Positions 47,946 to 58,046 of a stretch of DNA of 64,000 nt are shown here, piece by piece. The stretch comes from Synchiropus splendidus (lineage: Eukaryota; Chordata; Actinopteri; Syngnathiformes; Callionymidae): positions 7,070,501 through 7,134,500 of the forward strand of contig NC_071340.1 of the NCBI RefSeq assembly GCF_027744825.2. The letters are read 5' to 3'. The notes beneath the pieces are model-generated. The model was not told the origin of the DNA and did not search any database. It saw nothing but the letters and a program-made list of their open reading frames with translations. Numbering within the stretch: position 1 is the stretch's first letter; every line of letters begins with the position of its first letter. The position numbers and the translations under genes were made by a program.

Positions 47946-48779
47946 AACACAAAAACATGATGCGTGTGTGTGTGTGTGTTTCCTTCCTTCCTGTACGTGC
48001 AGTGGTGAGTTTCCGTTCGAGAGTTGTTTGGTGTTGATATGGAGGTGCACGTCCATGCATCAGTGAAGTGTATAAGGGTGGAGTAGTTAGTGAACAAACA
48101 TGTGCTTCGCTGTTAGTGTGTCTGTGCGATGTGTGTATGAATTTGGTGTTTTGACCCATTGGTGGAGAATAGAACCACATCATCTGCAAACGCTATAATG
48201 AGTTGGGTTAAGAGCTGCATCCAACTGTCATTTTTGACCCAATGAGTCTTTATCAACAGCTAACTCAGGAGAAACGCACACATTGATTCTGCCGGAATAG
48301 TAGACACAAAGATATTCAGCATCTCATCACCTCTGAATGTCCCACCTCTGAGGCCTGGAGTAGATCATGTGACACTCCAGTGATTCATCGTTGTCACAAA
48401 GAACCACACAGCATCTGAAGACTCCGCAGCACAAACATGTGAGTCATGACAGAATGACTCTTTGCCACAAGTTGGGTCTCATAAATGCTACAACAGGCTG
48501 ATTGATGGCAGCTGTCCTGTGTGTGTGTGTTCATACATACTGACGCGCCTATAGAACGTGCTTCTCCTTTGATGTTGTTGGCTGAACTTCCATGTTCATA
48601 AACAGTATGTCTGTTTTCCTCCAATGGTGGTGGCATCACTGCCTGAACCAGTCATCAATGATCCACACTTAGTGCAGCACTAACACGGTGTTTAAGTCCA
48701 ACAAACACAAAGCAAACAGGTAGGAGGACTCACTCACCCACAAAGTAATAGCATCAAAACGCATGACTTCCCTAGAGAG

Positions 48780-49160
48780 GGAGGTATGAGCCAAGCTCGT
48801 TTGTGTTTTCCGCGGGCCCTTGCCAAAAAAAAGCCCAAATTAAATGGGCCCACCTCATCTGCCGCGACCGAGCTCAACAAAAGAAACACAAAGGGAGCCG
48901 ACACTGGCCCCTCGCTCACTTGTGGGCTCTCAAAGGACCAGCTACCGCGGGGCTCAGAATGTTCTCCTTCACTCTCAAAGACGGGCCGCCGTGGCCCCTA
49001 TCCAGTGTGTGCAGCAGCCCGGCCCCTCTCTGACTCAGAGGCGGCCCCCTCACTTTCTGACGCACAAAGCCCCCCAGTGACCCTCACATTTCACTTACAC
49101 AAAGACAAACACGACAAGAGCACGCTGTACTCTCTCCAACTTCTTCAGCCCTTCTGAGAG
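48780..49160. promoter_or_regulatory. GC-rich block, candidate regulatory element
   Basis: A GC-rich island in AT-rich DNA with GCGGGCCCTTGCC, AAATGGGCCCACC and CCGCGG words. It is open in three overlapping plus-strand frames at once (48,786-49,157, 48,803-49,033 and 48,844-49,080), which reflects composition. No family resemblance was seen in any frame. It could be a conserved element or alternative promoter of lhfpl2. Confidence 0.3.
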
Positions 49161-49695
49161 TCTTTTCTCTCCAAGGATTCCAGGAGGGCCTCCTCACCAG
49201 TCGAGAACCAGGCTTGTGTTCTTGTTGGGTGGAGGAGGAATTCATTTGGAGTTAGTCACGATAGAGTGCTGCATCCAAAATCTCTCCCAATTACTTCTAC
49301 CGTGAAGTCTTTATGAGGCGAACTTGAGCATTAGAAAGTTGTCAGGGAGCAGCAGATGTGGGCCAATAAACAAGGCCTGAATATGATTCACTTGTCAGCG
49401 TTTGTTCCCAGAATGGAACTTCCATTTTATAACGCTACAATTGCTACAATCTAATGCAGCAAAAAAAAAATGCTGAGTAACTCTCACACCACATCTTTCA
49501 TTCAAGTTGGTCTGATTCTATGGACTAAAAACATGATTCAAAAGAAAACCTCAGACATTGAAAAGCTCAAGTACCAGGCGCCAATCTCAACCGCAGTATG
49601 GAGGTGATGAACAACCAATAATGAATTGGATGCTGATTATAAGCATAATTCTCCGCCACTTCATAAGAGACACTCGAAGCACAAACACGCAACAG

Positions 49696-50594
49696 TAGGG
49701 CCGCACAGATCGATCAGCCGGTCGATTAATCGGCATTCGGCCGATACAGGCATTTATGACGTCATCATGATGGGCCTATAAAATGGCAAATATAAGCCAA
49801 TTTTGTTTTTATTTATTTAATTCATTATGTAATAACATTACCCATCATACATGATAAAGGCCATCTCATCGAACTTGTTGCAACGCTGCAGTCCCACCTG
49901 CAGAGTAGTCATGCAGCTGCAGACATTAGAGCCAGCCAGCCACGATGGCAGTTGTTTGGCAATCCTTCTCCATCAAGAAAAATTATGACATGATCAACGT
50001 GTGCACTCACGGATTCAGGCGCAGCGTTATAAACAAGCCACTTGGCCACAAATCACTGCGCCAAATTCGAGTGCTATCAAGAGGCTAACGGACAAATGCT
50101 AACCGGAGCTAACTCCAGGCAAAACCAACACTAACAGAGTTTATTATATTGGAGAGCAGCAGCTCTGTTGTTGAAGACTGGAGCGTTACCAGCAACTAAT
50201 AGCGCACCTCAGACACTCCCATGTAGTCGAAGAAAAGAGGAGAAGCCTGTCAGGTTATAATGCAACACTCCGGGATTTAGCAAGTGAAGTTTACATAGTA
50301 GGTTTGATCTGGGTTTGAAACATATTTATTTTGTATGAAGCACTTCACTTTTTTTATTTGTTTGTTCTTAATTTGCTTAAAAAGTTGCAATATTTTTATT
50401 ACAGCGTTGTTTAGTATTATTGTTATTTAGTTTGTTCATGTAATTAATCTTAAAAAAAGACCTATGTGTGTGATTTAGTTGAGGAGAAAAAAAGTTTTTT
50501 AAAAAATCAGTAAAAATCAGCATCGGCCTGTTGCGACTTTCCAAAAAATCGGCAGGCGATATCGGCCAAAAAAGTGCTGATTGGTGCAGCCCCA
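49696..50594. mobile_element. non-autonomous hAT-type element (899 bp)
   Basis: Starts TAGGGCCGCACAGATCGATC and ends in the reverse complement of TGGGGCTGCACCAATCAG, imperfect inverted termini of the hAT kind. The 8-bp flanks CGCAACAG and CACGACAG agree at 6 of 8. ATCGGC words near both ends relate it to the 18,196-18,514 element. No transposase frame is visible. It lies in the probable lhfpl2 5' intron. Confidence 0.75.
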
Positions 50595-51779
50595 CACGAC
50601 AGCCTGTGGAGCAGCGCTGCTTGAACATTGTGATGCAGTGGTTTTGGCTGCATTCTAATGAATGATACTTTGAGCCGACTTCATGAACTTAACACTCCTT
50701 CTGGCTGCGATAAATGACTTGGCAGGCCAGGCCTGGCCCCTGGGCCCTGAGTTGGACACACACCTTGCAAAACATCTCAGCTGAAGAAGGACTGCTGATG
50801 TCACCAAGCGTCTGCTGTCGAACCGTACTCCTGGAGCAACAGGTTAACACTCGCTCACAGGCAGGTTGTCAGATGTGATTCAGGGAGACAGGTCAGGGCA
50901 ATCGCTCCGCAGTCGCCATGAAATATTTCCTGGAATCCCTCTGAGCGTTGAAGATACTGATTTGTGGTCAGACATTCTCGGAGGATTCTGATGGATGGAT
51001 GTTGACTTCTTCCTTTCATCAGTGGGACACAGTCTGCCCTTGAACTCGGGAGAGAATAAACACTGAATCCTTCCCAGGTTTTGTTTAGTTTGTGATGAAG
51101 TACCACTTCCCCCCTCACACGAGCAGAGCTGCCTGGGTGGTTCGGGTGGAGGGGCCTCCTCCCTGCGCTCCAAGGACTTGGAGCAGCACAGGAGTGTGGT
51201 GTGGCTGCAAATAGGCATATTCAAACCTTTACCTCAATGTGATAAATAACAGCTGCAGTTATTTGCTGTAACACTGCAGTGCCATTATGCATGTTATTAG
51301 CAGCAACGCAGCTTTAACATGTCCAATTTGATCAAGTTCTCACTATTATTATCCAGTCTTATAGCTGCAGTAATTGTTTCAGCGCCACCTGTCACTGAGA
51401 TTCACACCTTCATCTGCTCACTTCCTCCACCGCAGGGGTTCGACATGCAACCCAGAAGCAACACTGACAGTCAAGTGAATCATGGCTCTTCTGTGACAGC
51501 AGACTCGACAGCGCGTTTATGAGTCATACGGCCAACAATAACTAACGGGTTAACTAACGGTTTGATGCAGCACACGCGCGCTCTGGGAGAATTCTGAACA
51601 AATGCATCTTAAAATGACGTCACTGGCATATGTCGTGTTTTTATAAACAAATGACGGGATGTTTACATTCATTTATTTCTATTTTCAACATTATGACGAC
51701 AAATGCGACACATGTTTTCCTGACCTCTACAACAATCTGTTTACTGGACGCCACTTTCAAATAAGTTGAATGACTTGAA

Positions 51780-52060
51780 ACACCTGCACGTGCTTTTGTT
51801 GGCGAGTTACTTGCGACAATGAATGACTCGTGCGCGGCGGCGAGGTAAATATTGAAGTTTACTCACATCAGCGCCGACGCTCCTCTCGGCTCCTCGTCTC
51901 AGAAGAGCGCTTCTTCTCTGGAGCTCATTCACTCCAGAAGTTGTCACTCCTTCCCTTCCCTCCACTTACACTTCCCACTTGCAGCTGACGTCTCTTTTCT
52001 CCTCCCCCTCGCCCCCCTCTCCCAGCCCCCACTGCCACTGCCGAACGCACGGGGAAATTA
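51780..52060 (-). promoter_or_regulatory. lhfpl2: CpG-rich segment, probable lhfpl2 promoter and non-coding first exon
   Basis: A CpG-rich stretch including GCGCGGCGGCGAGG and CAGCGCCGACGC. On the minus strand GCTGAT|GTGAGTAAAC is a strong splice donor with the exon ending at 51,867, fitting a non-coding first exon of lhfpl2. On the plus strand GGCGAG|GTAAAT at 51,843 is also donor-like, so the promoter may be bidirectional. No transcript evidence. Confidence 0.4.
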
Positions 52061-55000
52061 ACACCAGTTAACATCTGTATTTTACATTAATTCGTCCAGT
52101 TCAGGGAGCTTAAAAGCTGAATATCAGCCACTGGGACACACAATATTAGCATCCAGCAATCCATAATATTTGTCGCTTAAAAATAGAAAACTAATAAATA
52201 CTTTAGTTTCACTGCCATGCCTGACTATTATTAACTCTTATTAGCAGTTGCAATTGCATGACCTAAATGTAAGCCCCAGAGAAGTTATTGAATGCCATAA
52301 CGTTCACACAAAACTCGAACTTCGTTATTGTAGCAATTTTAACGGAAAATGGACGACATATGTTTGAGAAGTCGAAATACCTGCAAATGCTGCCCTCTGT
52401 TGAGCAAAATATCGAATTGCATAACATTTATTTATTTATTTCAATCGTCAGGAGTGAATAAATCGCGGGCAGGAAAATCATTAACCTTTGTAGTGATATA
52501 TATGGTATAATGGATTCAGAATTAATGACATTTTTTCTATAGACTGCGACATCGTAGAACTCGCCTGCGTTGTTTCCAAGAGCCGTCGTTGTTTGTTTAC
52601 TCATGAACCCAATAATGTGCGCTTTAAACCATCGTGGCTACAGTTCGCATAAACCGACACTAGATGGAGGCAGAGAGTCAATCTCGGAATTCAACACGGT
52701 TCCGTTTTCTTTTTAATAGTCATGATACATATCGTATTCGGGTTTTAATGACTGCACCTTAACTCATACAAAAAATAACGGCATTTGTCACTATGCCTGG
52801 TCAGCATAAGTAGTCGTTAGTCGCTTGATGCAGCAAATAAAATAATAAATAAATAATACAATAAAAATAAAGAGGCGTTATTTCAAGCCCATACAACTAT
52901 ACTATTTCAGTGTAGTTTGAGGCATGGAATATTAGCGGAGATAAGATTAATTCTGATGATTTCTGCTCTTTTAATGTTTTTTGTTTTTTTTTTTTCTTTC
53001 AGATTGTCTGTATTAGGTTTATGATACAGTCCTATACAATACTTCCTTGAAGATTGTAAGTGACAGTAAGCTCTCAGTCATAACACCTGATGTTAATAAG
53101 AAGCTGAATGGTGAAATTATCAGCGAACTTTGGTGCAGACAATTGAACAACTGACTGAAATGTGATTTTTCATCGTTTTCTGCCTTCAATATCCAAACAT
53201 CACAAGCATGATGAGTTTCAGGACCCACAAAACACAGCTCTCCCAGCCCTGAACCCAAAATGTAAACTTTCCCAAATGTGGCAGTAAGAAGAGCTCAGTG
53301 GAGTGGAAACTTCAGCGTCACCGCGTCGTCCTCTTATCTCCACTTCTCAAACTCTCGTACATCATTCTGACAGGGGACCACTTATGTGGGTTTATTGGCT
53401 CTGAAAAGAGGTTGTTTGTTTCGGCAAGTAGTGAACACACTCTCTGAGGAGGGAGGAACGTGATCGTGTTTGTGAACGTCCAGCAGCCAGTGAGTGGCTC
53501 AATCCAAAACACATCTACACTGGAACACACACAAGCACGCCAAACCAACCGCCACCACTCATAGTATACTGTACGCAATAAAGCACACACTACTGAACAC
53601 AGCTGAAAAATGCCACCATTGTTTTAGTCTGTACCGCAGCTATGTGGCACGAAAGGCAGGAACACCCTGGAGAAGACTTTGTCACAGGAAGAATAGCGTC
53701 TGGCAACCATTCTATCCTACTCCATCTACAGACAATTTAAAATCAAACTCCTGACTCCAGACAAACAGATTGAGAGCCTCACGCTGAAATTTAACCCACA
53801 ACCATATTGCTGTGAGGCTTCAACACTAGCAGCAACTCCGTCACATTTGTGCCAGAATGCACACTGCTCAACACGGACATGAAATACATTACAAGCCAGA
53901 GAAACAGCATCGCACAGAACCACACCAAAGTGTATGGACTGGCTGCTACTCAGCCAAGCGCATGTACACCACGACACCCACCCCAAAATACACACTACGC
54001 TAAAGTGTTCACCTCAACATCAAAACAGAAACATATTAAAATAAACACACAACTCCACCCCTGAATCCTGATGACCGGACCACGTGATGTGGTTATGGGT
54101 CACAACTATCTTCAACTCAACACACAGTAACAGACAAATCGTTCACATCTTGTCACACATGATGTGTCACGTCAACATCAGTAGTGTCCGTTCAGGATCA
54201 AGGGCGTTTCTGTGTGACCGCCACAACCTTGGCGGTGTTGCTGTCCCCCTGTCAGCTGATCCCCGCTCACTCTAATGGGGACCCAGTTTGTCCTGCTCAG
54301 TGGGTTTTGCCTCAATGAATCACGCGGTGTTGTGGACAAAGATAAAAGATAACACTAACAGGAAGTGATGTTGATGAAATAAACTGTCCGCCTCTACAGG
54401 GAAACTTTTTTTAGTAAGTGAGGTCAGCGGGAGGCCAATAACCTTAGATTAGCCAACACTTGAATTTCCGCTCTTGAAGGAGGAAAAATCCAAATAGATA
54501 CACACAAACAAAACCTTAACACTCAGGGTATGTACCAGCGATCTACACTGTCAAGTCTGATCATTGAACGGAGATCATTGAACAGCTCCTCGGTCTGTGA
54601 GAGACAACAGGGGAGTCAACGGCTGTGTGATGACACTCGACACCTCACACTGACATTTCCGATGACGCCAGAGTTCCGGCTGATTGTTTACGAAACCCTG
54701 ACTTACACATTCATCTGCTTAGAAACTCCCTGTTACAAACATGTGAGGCCTGTGGTGATGCAGCACACCCACTTCCCACACAATTAGAGGACCTCCACTC
54801 CAAAACAACAAGCTAACATGTTGCGTAACATGACCAGAAGGTCAGCTGAGATCAGATGATACCACCAGAAAACACAAACACTCTTCTTAACCCAAAACAG
54901 GACTTTGGGAATCTGGTTCAAAAAACTCCCTTGTTGTCTCAATTTCAAATTATGTTTATGACTGTCACCTCTCTGTGCAAGCAAGTCCAGCTGCCACCTG

Positions 55001-55404
55001 CTGTCGTTTTGAGCTCATTGTCATCAACTAAAAAACTACAAAACAAAAAAAAAACGAAACTAAAAAATCGAATTATATGGACAAACAAATTGAATGAAAT
55101 GTTTAAGTAAATCTCGCCTCGTCCATGGACATAAAGTTCCATTGACATTATGCATTCCACAAGTGTCATTGCACTGTACACTACAGACCACAGACTGAAA
55201 ATGAGCAGTGAAACACTTCCTTTCAGTACTGCCCCTCACACCAGTGGTTGCACATCACGCGCCGTTCATTCTTCAGTGTTGTGTGCATTCCATTGTCGTG
55301 TCTCTCCGTTTAGTAGTATACAGGTATAAGTCAATACCCATGGTTCTTCTTTTGTCAGTATTATCCACCTGATCTTTGTCTCTTCTCAATAATAATAATA
55401 ATAA

Positions 55405-55470
<66 letters not shown>

Positions 55471-55840
55471 AAAGAAGAAGAATGTACTCCATATTCCACC
55501 CCATGTATTATTCTGAGAGCCTTTTGTAAGTAGAAGCAGGCGTCTCATATTATTCTCATTTAATAAAGAATTGCGATGTATACGTTTGAGGAATGAGTCC
55601 AGGATAGTTATATGAATACAAATCTTAACAATTTGGGAAAGGATTCTTTTGTTACAAATTATGTCGCAATTGAATTGCCTAGTTCAAAGGAAGCGTTGCA
55701 GTGCATTCCCTGCCACGCTGACTCAGCCGCCTCTCCCCGGCTGACTTTTAATTGATTCAATTCTGAACGTCCTTCCGGCAACTGTCTGTAGTTTTCCACC
55801 AGCACTTTCTTCAAATCACCATCTGAGTTTGAAAGTTGCA
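52061..55840. other. intergenic stretch between lhfpl2 and the PARP-like gene
   Basis: AT-rich in the first kilobase, CA-rich at 53.5-54.1 kb. No exon recognised in either direction. It ends near a purine-rich AAT/AAG tract and a segment with a possible splice acceptor at 55,857. Confidence 0.5.
55388..55482. repeat. (AAT)n-(AAG)n trinucleotide tract
   Basis: AAT units followed by about 25 AAG/GAA units with one AGG interruption. The strand is almost pure purine over 75 nt, a triplex-prone GAA-type repeat. The poly-Phe frame on the other strand is an artefact. Confidence 0.95.
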
Positions 55841-56269
55841 GTACTTTCCTTCGCAGGTCCCGTCATGTTGACATTCCTGACGTTCCTTAGGCATGTCCGG
55901 AAGATGGTGAAACTCTGGGGAAAGGTGTCTGAGCAACACTCAATTAATCAGATTATATTGCTGTATCTCCTCTCGCATATGAGGGTGACGGAGTATATAT
56001 ATGTAAATATATACTGTCAAGAACATTGTTGAGAGTCACCTCAGAGGCACTGAAGAGGCTCAAAAACATGCTCCAGGCACAACATTGTCAACATTGTTGG
56101 CCACTCTTGTGCTTGCTAAATTTTCCTTTAAGTTATAGAGAGAGATGACGCAAAATGATCGATCACAGTGAAAGGTATCACAGTGCTGACAGGCAAAGAT
56201 GCGCTGTATGAGGACACACAGTCTGAAGAACCGGCGAGACTTAACCCATTAATTTGACACCAAAGCTGA

Positions 56270-56541
56270 CTATCATCTTTCATCAGGTGTCAGAGAGATT
56301 AAAGCCTCCTCTTCCAATGACTGCTTTGACTCATGATCTTTGTTGGTGAACATAGGCAGGACCACGTTGCGAGATTGGCTTGAAGTGAGCCTCTACTGAA
56401 CACGCTGGCTTGATGCTAGTGATCCTACAACACATTAGATTTGTTGAATATCCATGTGCGACTCTACATTTAGTGACAAGACGGACCAATAGACCACCAT
56501 ACATACCTCTTGTGAAAAACATCTCGGATGTCTCTATTAGG
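56270..56541 (+). repeat. 5' flank of PARP-like exon, duplicate copy A
   Basis: Shared words with 57,780-58,046 include ATCATCTTTCATCA, AACATAGGCAGGACCAC and GATCCT.YAACACA in the same order. The offset is about 1,505-1,513 bp, matching that of the exons, so flank and exon were duplicated together. Confidence 0.8.
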
Positions 56542-56962
56542 ATGAGCCTTCTGTTCAACCCCTTTAAGGTCATAAGGAACATGCTGTTTCCTGCTACGCT
56601 ACCTTCTTATGTCATCCTCGAGAGCGTCCCAGAGGACAGCTGGACTATTGAGAAAAGCCCGCCCGAGTCCACCTTGCTCAACATGCTCGATGCGTTGCCC
56701 GAGAACCTTTCCATTGCTGTCAAGAACCTCCTGGCTGCCCATGGATTACCTGAAAATCTCGACCCCTTCATCAAGGTGGGTGAGAAGCTGGAGAAGCTGA
56801 TGCTGCAGTTGGAGAGACTCTGGATCAGCCACTGTCCATTTCCCACTTCCTCCTTTCAAGGCTCAAAAACTGAGTCAATGCTACTGGTAGACCACTGGCT
56901 TTTGTACCTGGCACTCTTTCGGATTGTGCGGGAAAAGTTCCTGCAGAATTTGAACCAATCTG
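56542..56962 (+). CDS. PARP-like gene, alternative first coding exon A
   Basis: A 421-nt exon encoding 140 residues (MSLLFNPFKVIRNMLFPATL onward) plus one base, ending at TCTG|GTAAGG, phase 1. It is homologous throughout to exon B at 58,047-58,467: the stretch KNLLAAHGLPENLDPFIKVG is nearly identical, while the N-third and the PFPTSS region differ by indels. Because the phase matches, it could splice to the shared exon at 59,269 to give a second isoform of equal length (335 aa). The frame is also open upstream to 56,410, but the ATG chosen is the one conserved with copy B. The alternative is an orphaned partial gene copy. The module is helical, ends in an aromatic segment (DHWLLYLALF) and matches no domain I recognise. 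Confidence 0.7.
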
Positions 56963-57027
56963 GTAAGGCCATTTGCATTCCCTGGCAGTTCTATCTTTAT
57001 TTCATGTTACTTGTGTGTCCCATTTGC

Positions 57028-57073
<46 letters not shown>

Positions 57074-57082
57074 CATATATAT
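57028..57082. repeat. (AT)n microsatellite in intron after exon A
   Basis: An AT tract with two ACAT interruptions just downstream of the exon A donor. It makes the read-through frame run into IYIYIY. Confidence 0.95.
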
Positions 57083-57779
57083 CACTAATCGAACAATCGA
57101 TAAATATTAGCAGCCGTTGAAAATATCAGGAGTGCTGCGTAGGTTTGTCCTCTTGCTTGTTGCGGACAACATGCAGGTTCTAGGTTTTCATCATTCCAAA
57201 ACGTGTTTATTAGTTTTGGTGCTTGGCAGACTCATGTATTCACAGCAGAGGCAGCAGAAGAGGTAAAGAAGGTCATGTCTGTGAAGCCGTCAGTTGTTTG
57301 CTTCATAGTGAGAGTCCAACACTGTAGAGCCAGGTGGCAGATGCAGAAAAGTTCATTGCAGGAAAGCCAAAAAGTAAAAACAAAAGAGCAGAGTCGAGAA
57401 GCCTTTTCATCCAGTGTGGCGTCTTTGTCAATCCCATGATTGTTTAAGGGGGTTACATGAACCCTCTTGTTCTGCACCCCCTGATGTCAGGAGACCCGTA
57501 GTCTGAGTGGTAGTCTTCAGTAAAACAATTCATTGTTTTTAAAACTCACTTAAAAAGACAATATTCATTCACAGCAACGCATTTTCTAGTACTCTGTCCA
57601 ACCTGCTCAACTTTCCTGGAGGAGCAGATCAAACTTTTCCTCACCTGGGATAAAAGAATCATGTTTAAAACACTCAAAAAGTAAACAAGACTTTCAGACA
57701 AAAAACACATGGGTGGCCTTTTATGACACAAAACCCAACGTGATGTCATTATCTGCCAACAGACCTTTTATCAAACTTG

Positions 57780-58046
57780 AAGTGATCATCTTTCATCATG
57801 TGTCAAAGTGACCAAAGCCACCTCCAGATGTTTGTTAGTCAACATAGGCAGGACCACTTTGCTGGACTGGACTGAAATGAGGCTGTCTTCTCTCCAGCCT
57901 CTTGCCTCTCCAGCGATCCTCTAACACACAACTTTCATGAAAGATCTCTGTGTTAGGCTCCACCCAGGAAGGACGGGTCCAACTCCCTTGAGACATTCGC
58001 GACAACGGATCTCAAGTAAAACATCATCCCAGGTGTCGCTAATAAA
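57780..58046 (+). repeat. 5' flank of PARP-like exon, duplicate copy B
   Basis: Partner of 56,270-56,541. It is likely the promoter and leader of the downstream isoform. It contains ACTTTCATGAAAG, a small palindrome absent from copy A. CCCAG|GTGTCG near 58,032 could be a leader-intron acceptor. Confidence 0.7.

Larger units (their letters stand above)
42457..51866 (-). other. probable large 5'UTR intron of lhfpl2
   Basis: No other gene is recognised here. On the minus strand CTGCAG at 42,547-42,542 could be the acceptor of the exon carrying the start codon, and a strong donor exists at 51,866. The interval holds a perfect hairpin, TTGTGGGGAC repeats, a GT tract near 47,963, a GC-rich block at 48,780-49,160 and a hAT-type element. 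The long 5' intron is inferred. Confidence 0.4.

Noticed and set aside
48786..49157. A 123-codon plus-strand coding gene
   Set aside because: Three overlapping frames are open at once because of GC-rich composition. None has a recognisable motif or consistent splice sites.
55273..55548. Minus-strand frame with a long phenylalanine run
   Set aside because: It is the translation of the (AAG)n repeat on the opposite strand.
56410..57120. A single 236-codon frame over PARP exon A
   Set aside because: It reads through the exon A donor at 56,963 into an AT microsatellite and starts upstream of the ATG conserved with copy B. Only 56,542-56,962 is kept.
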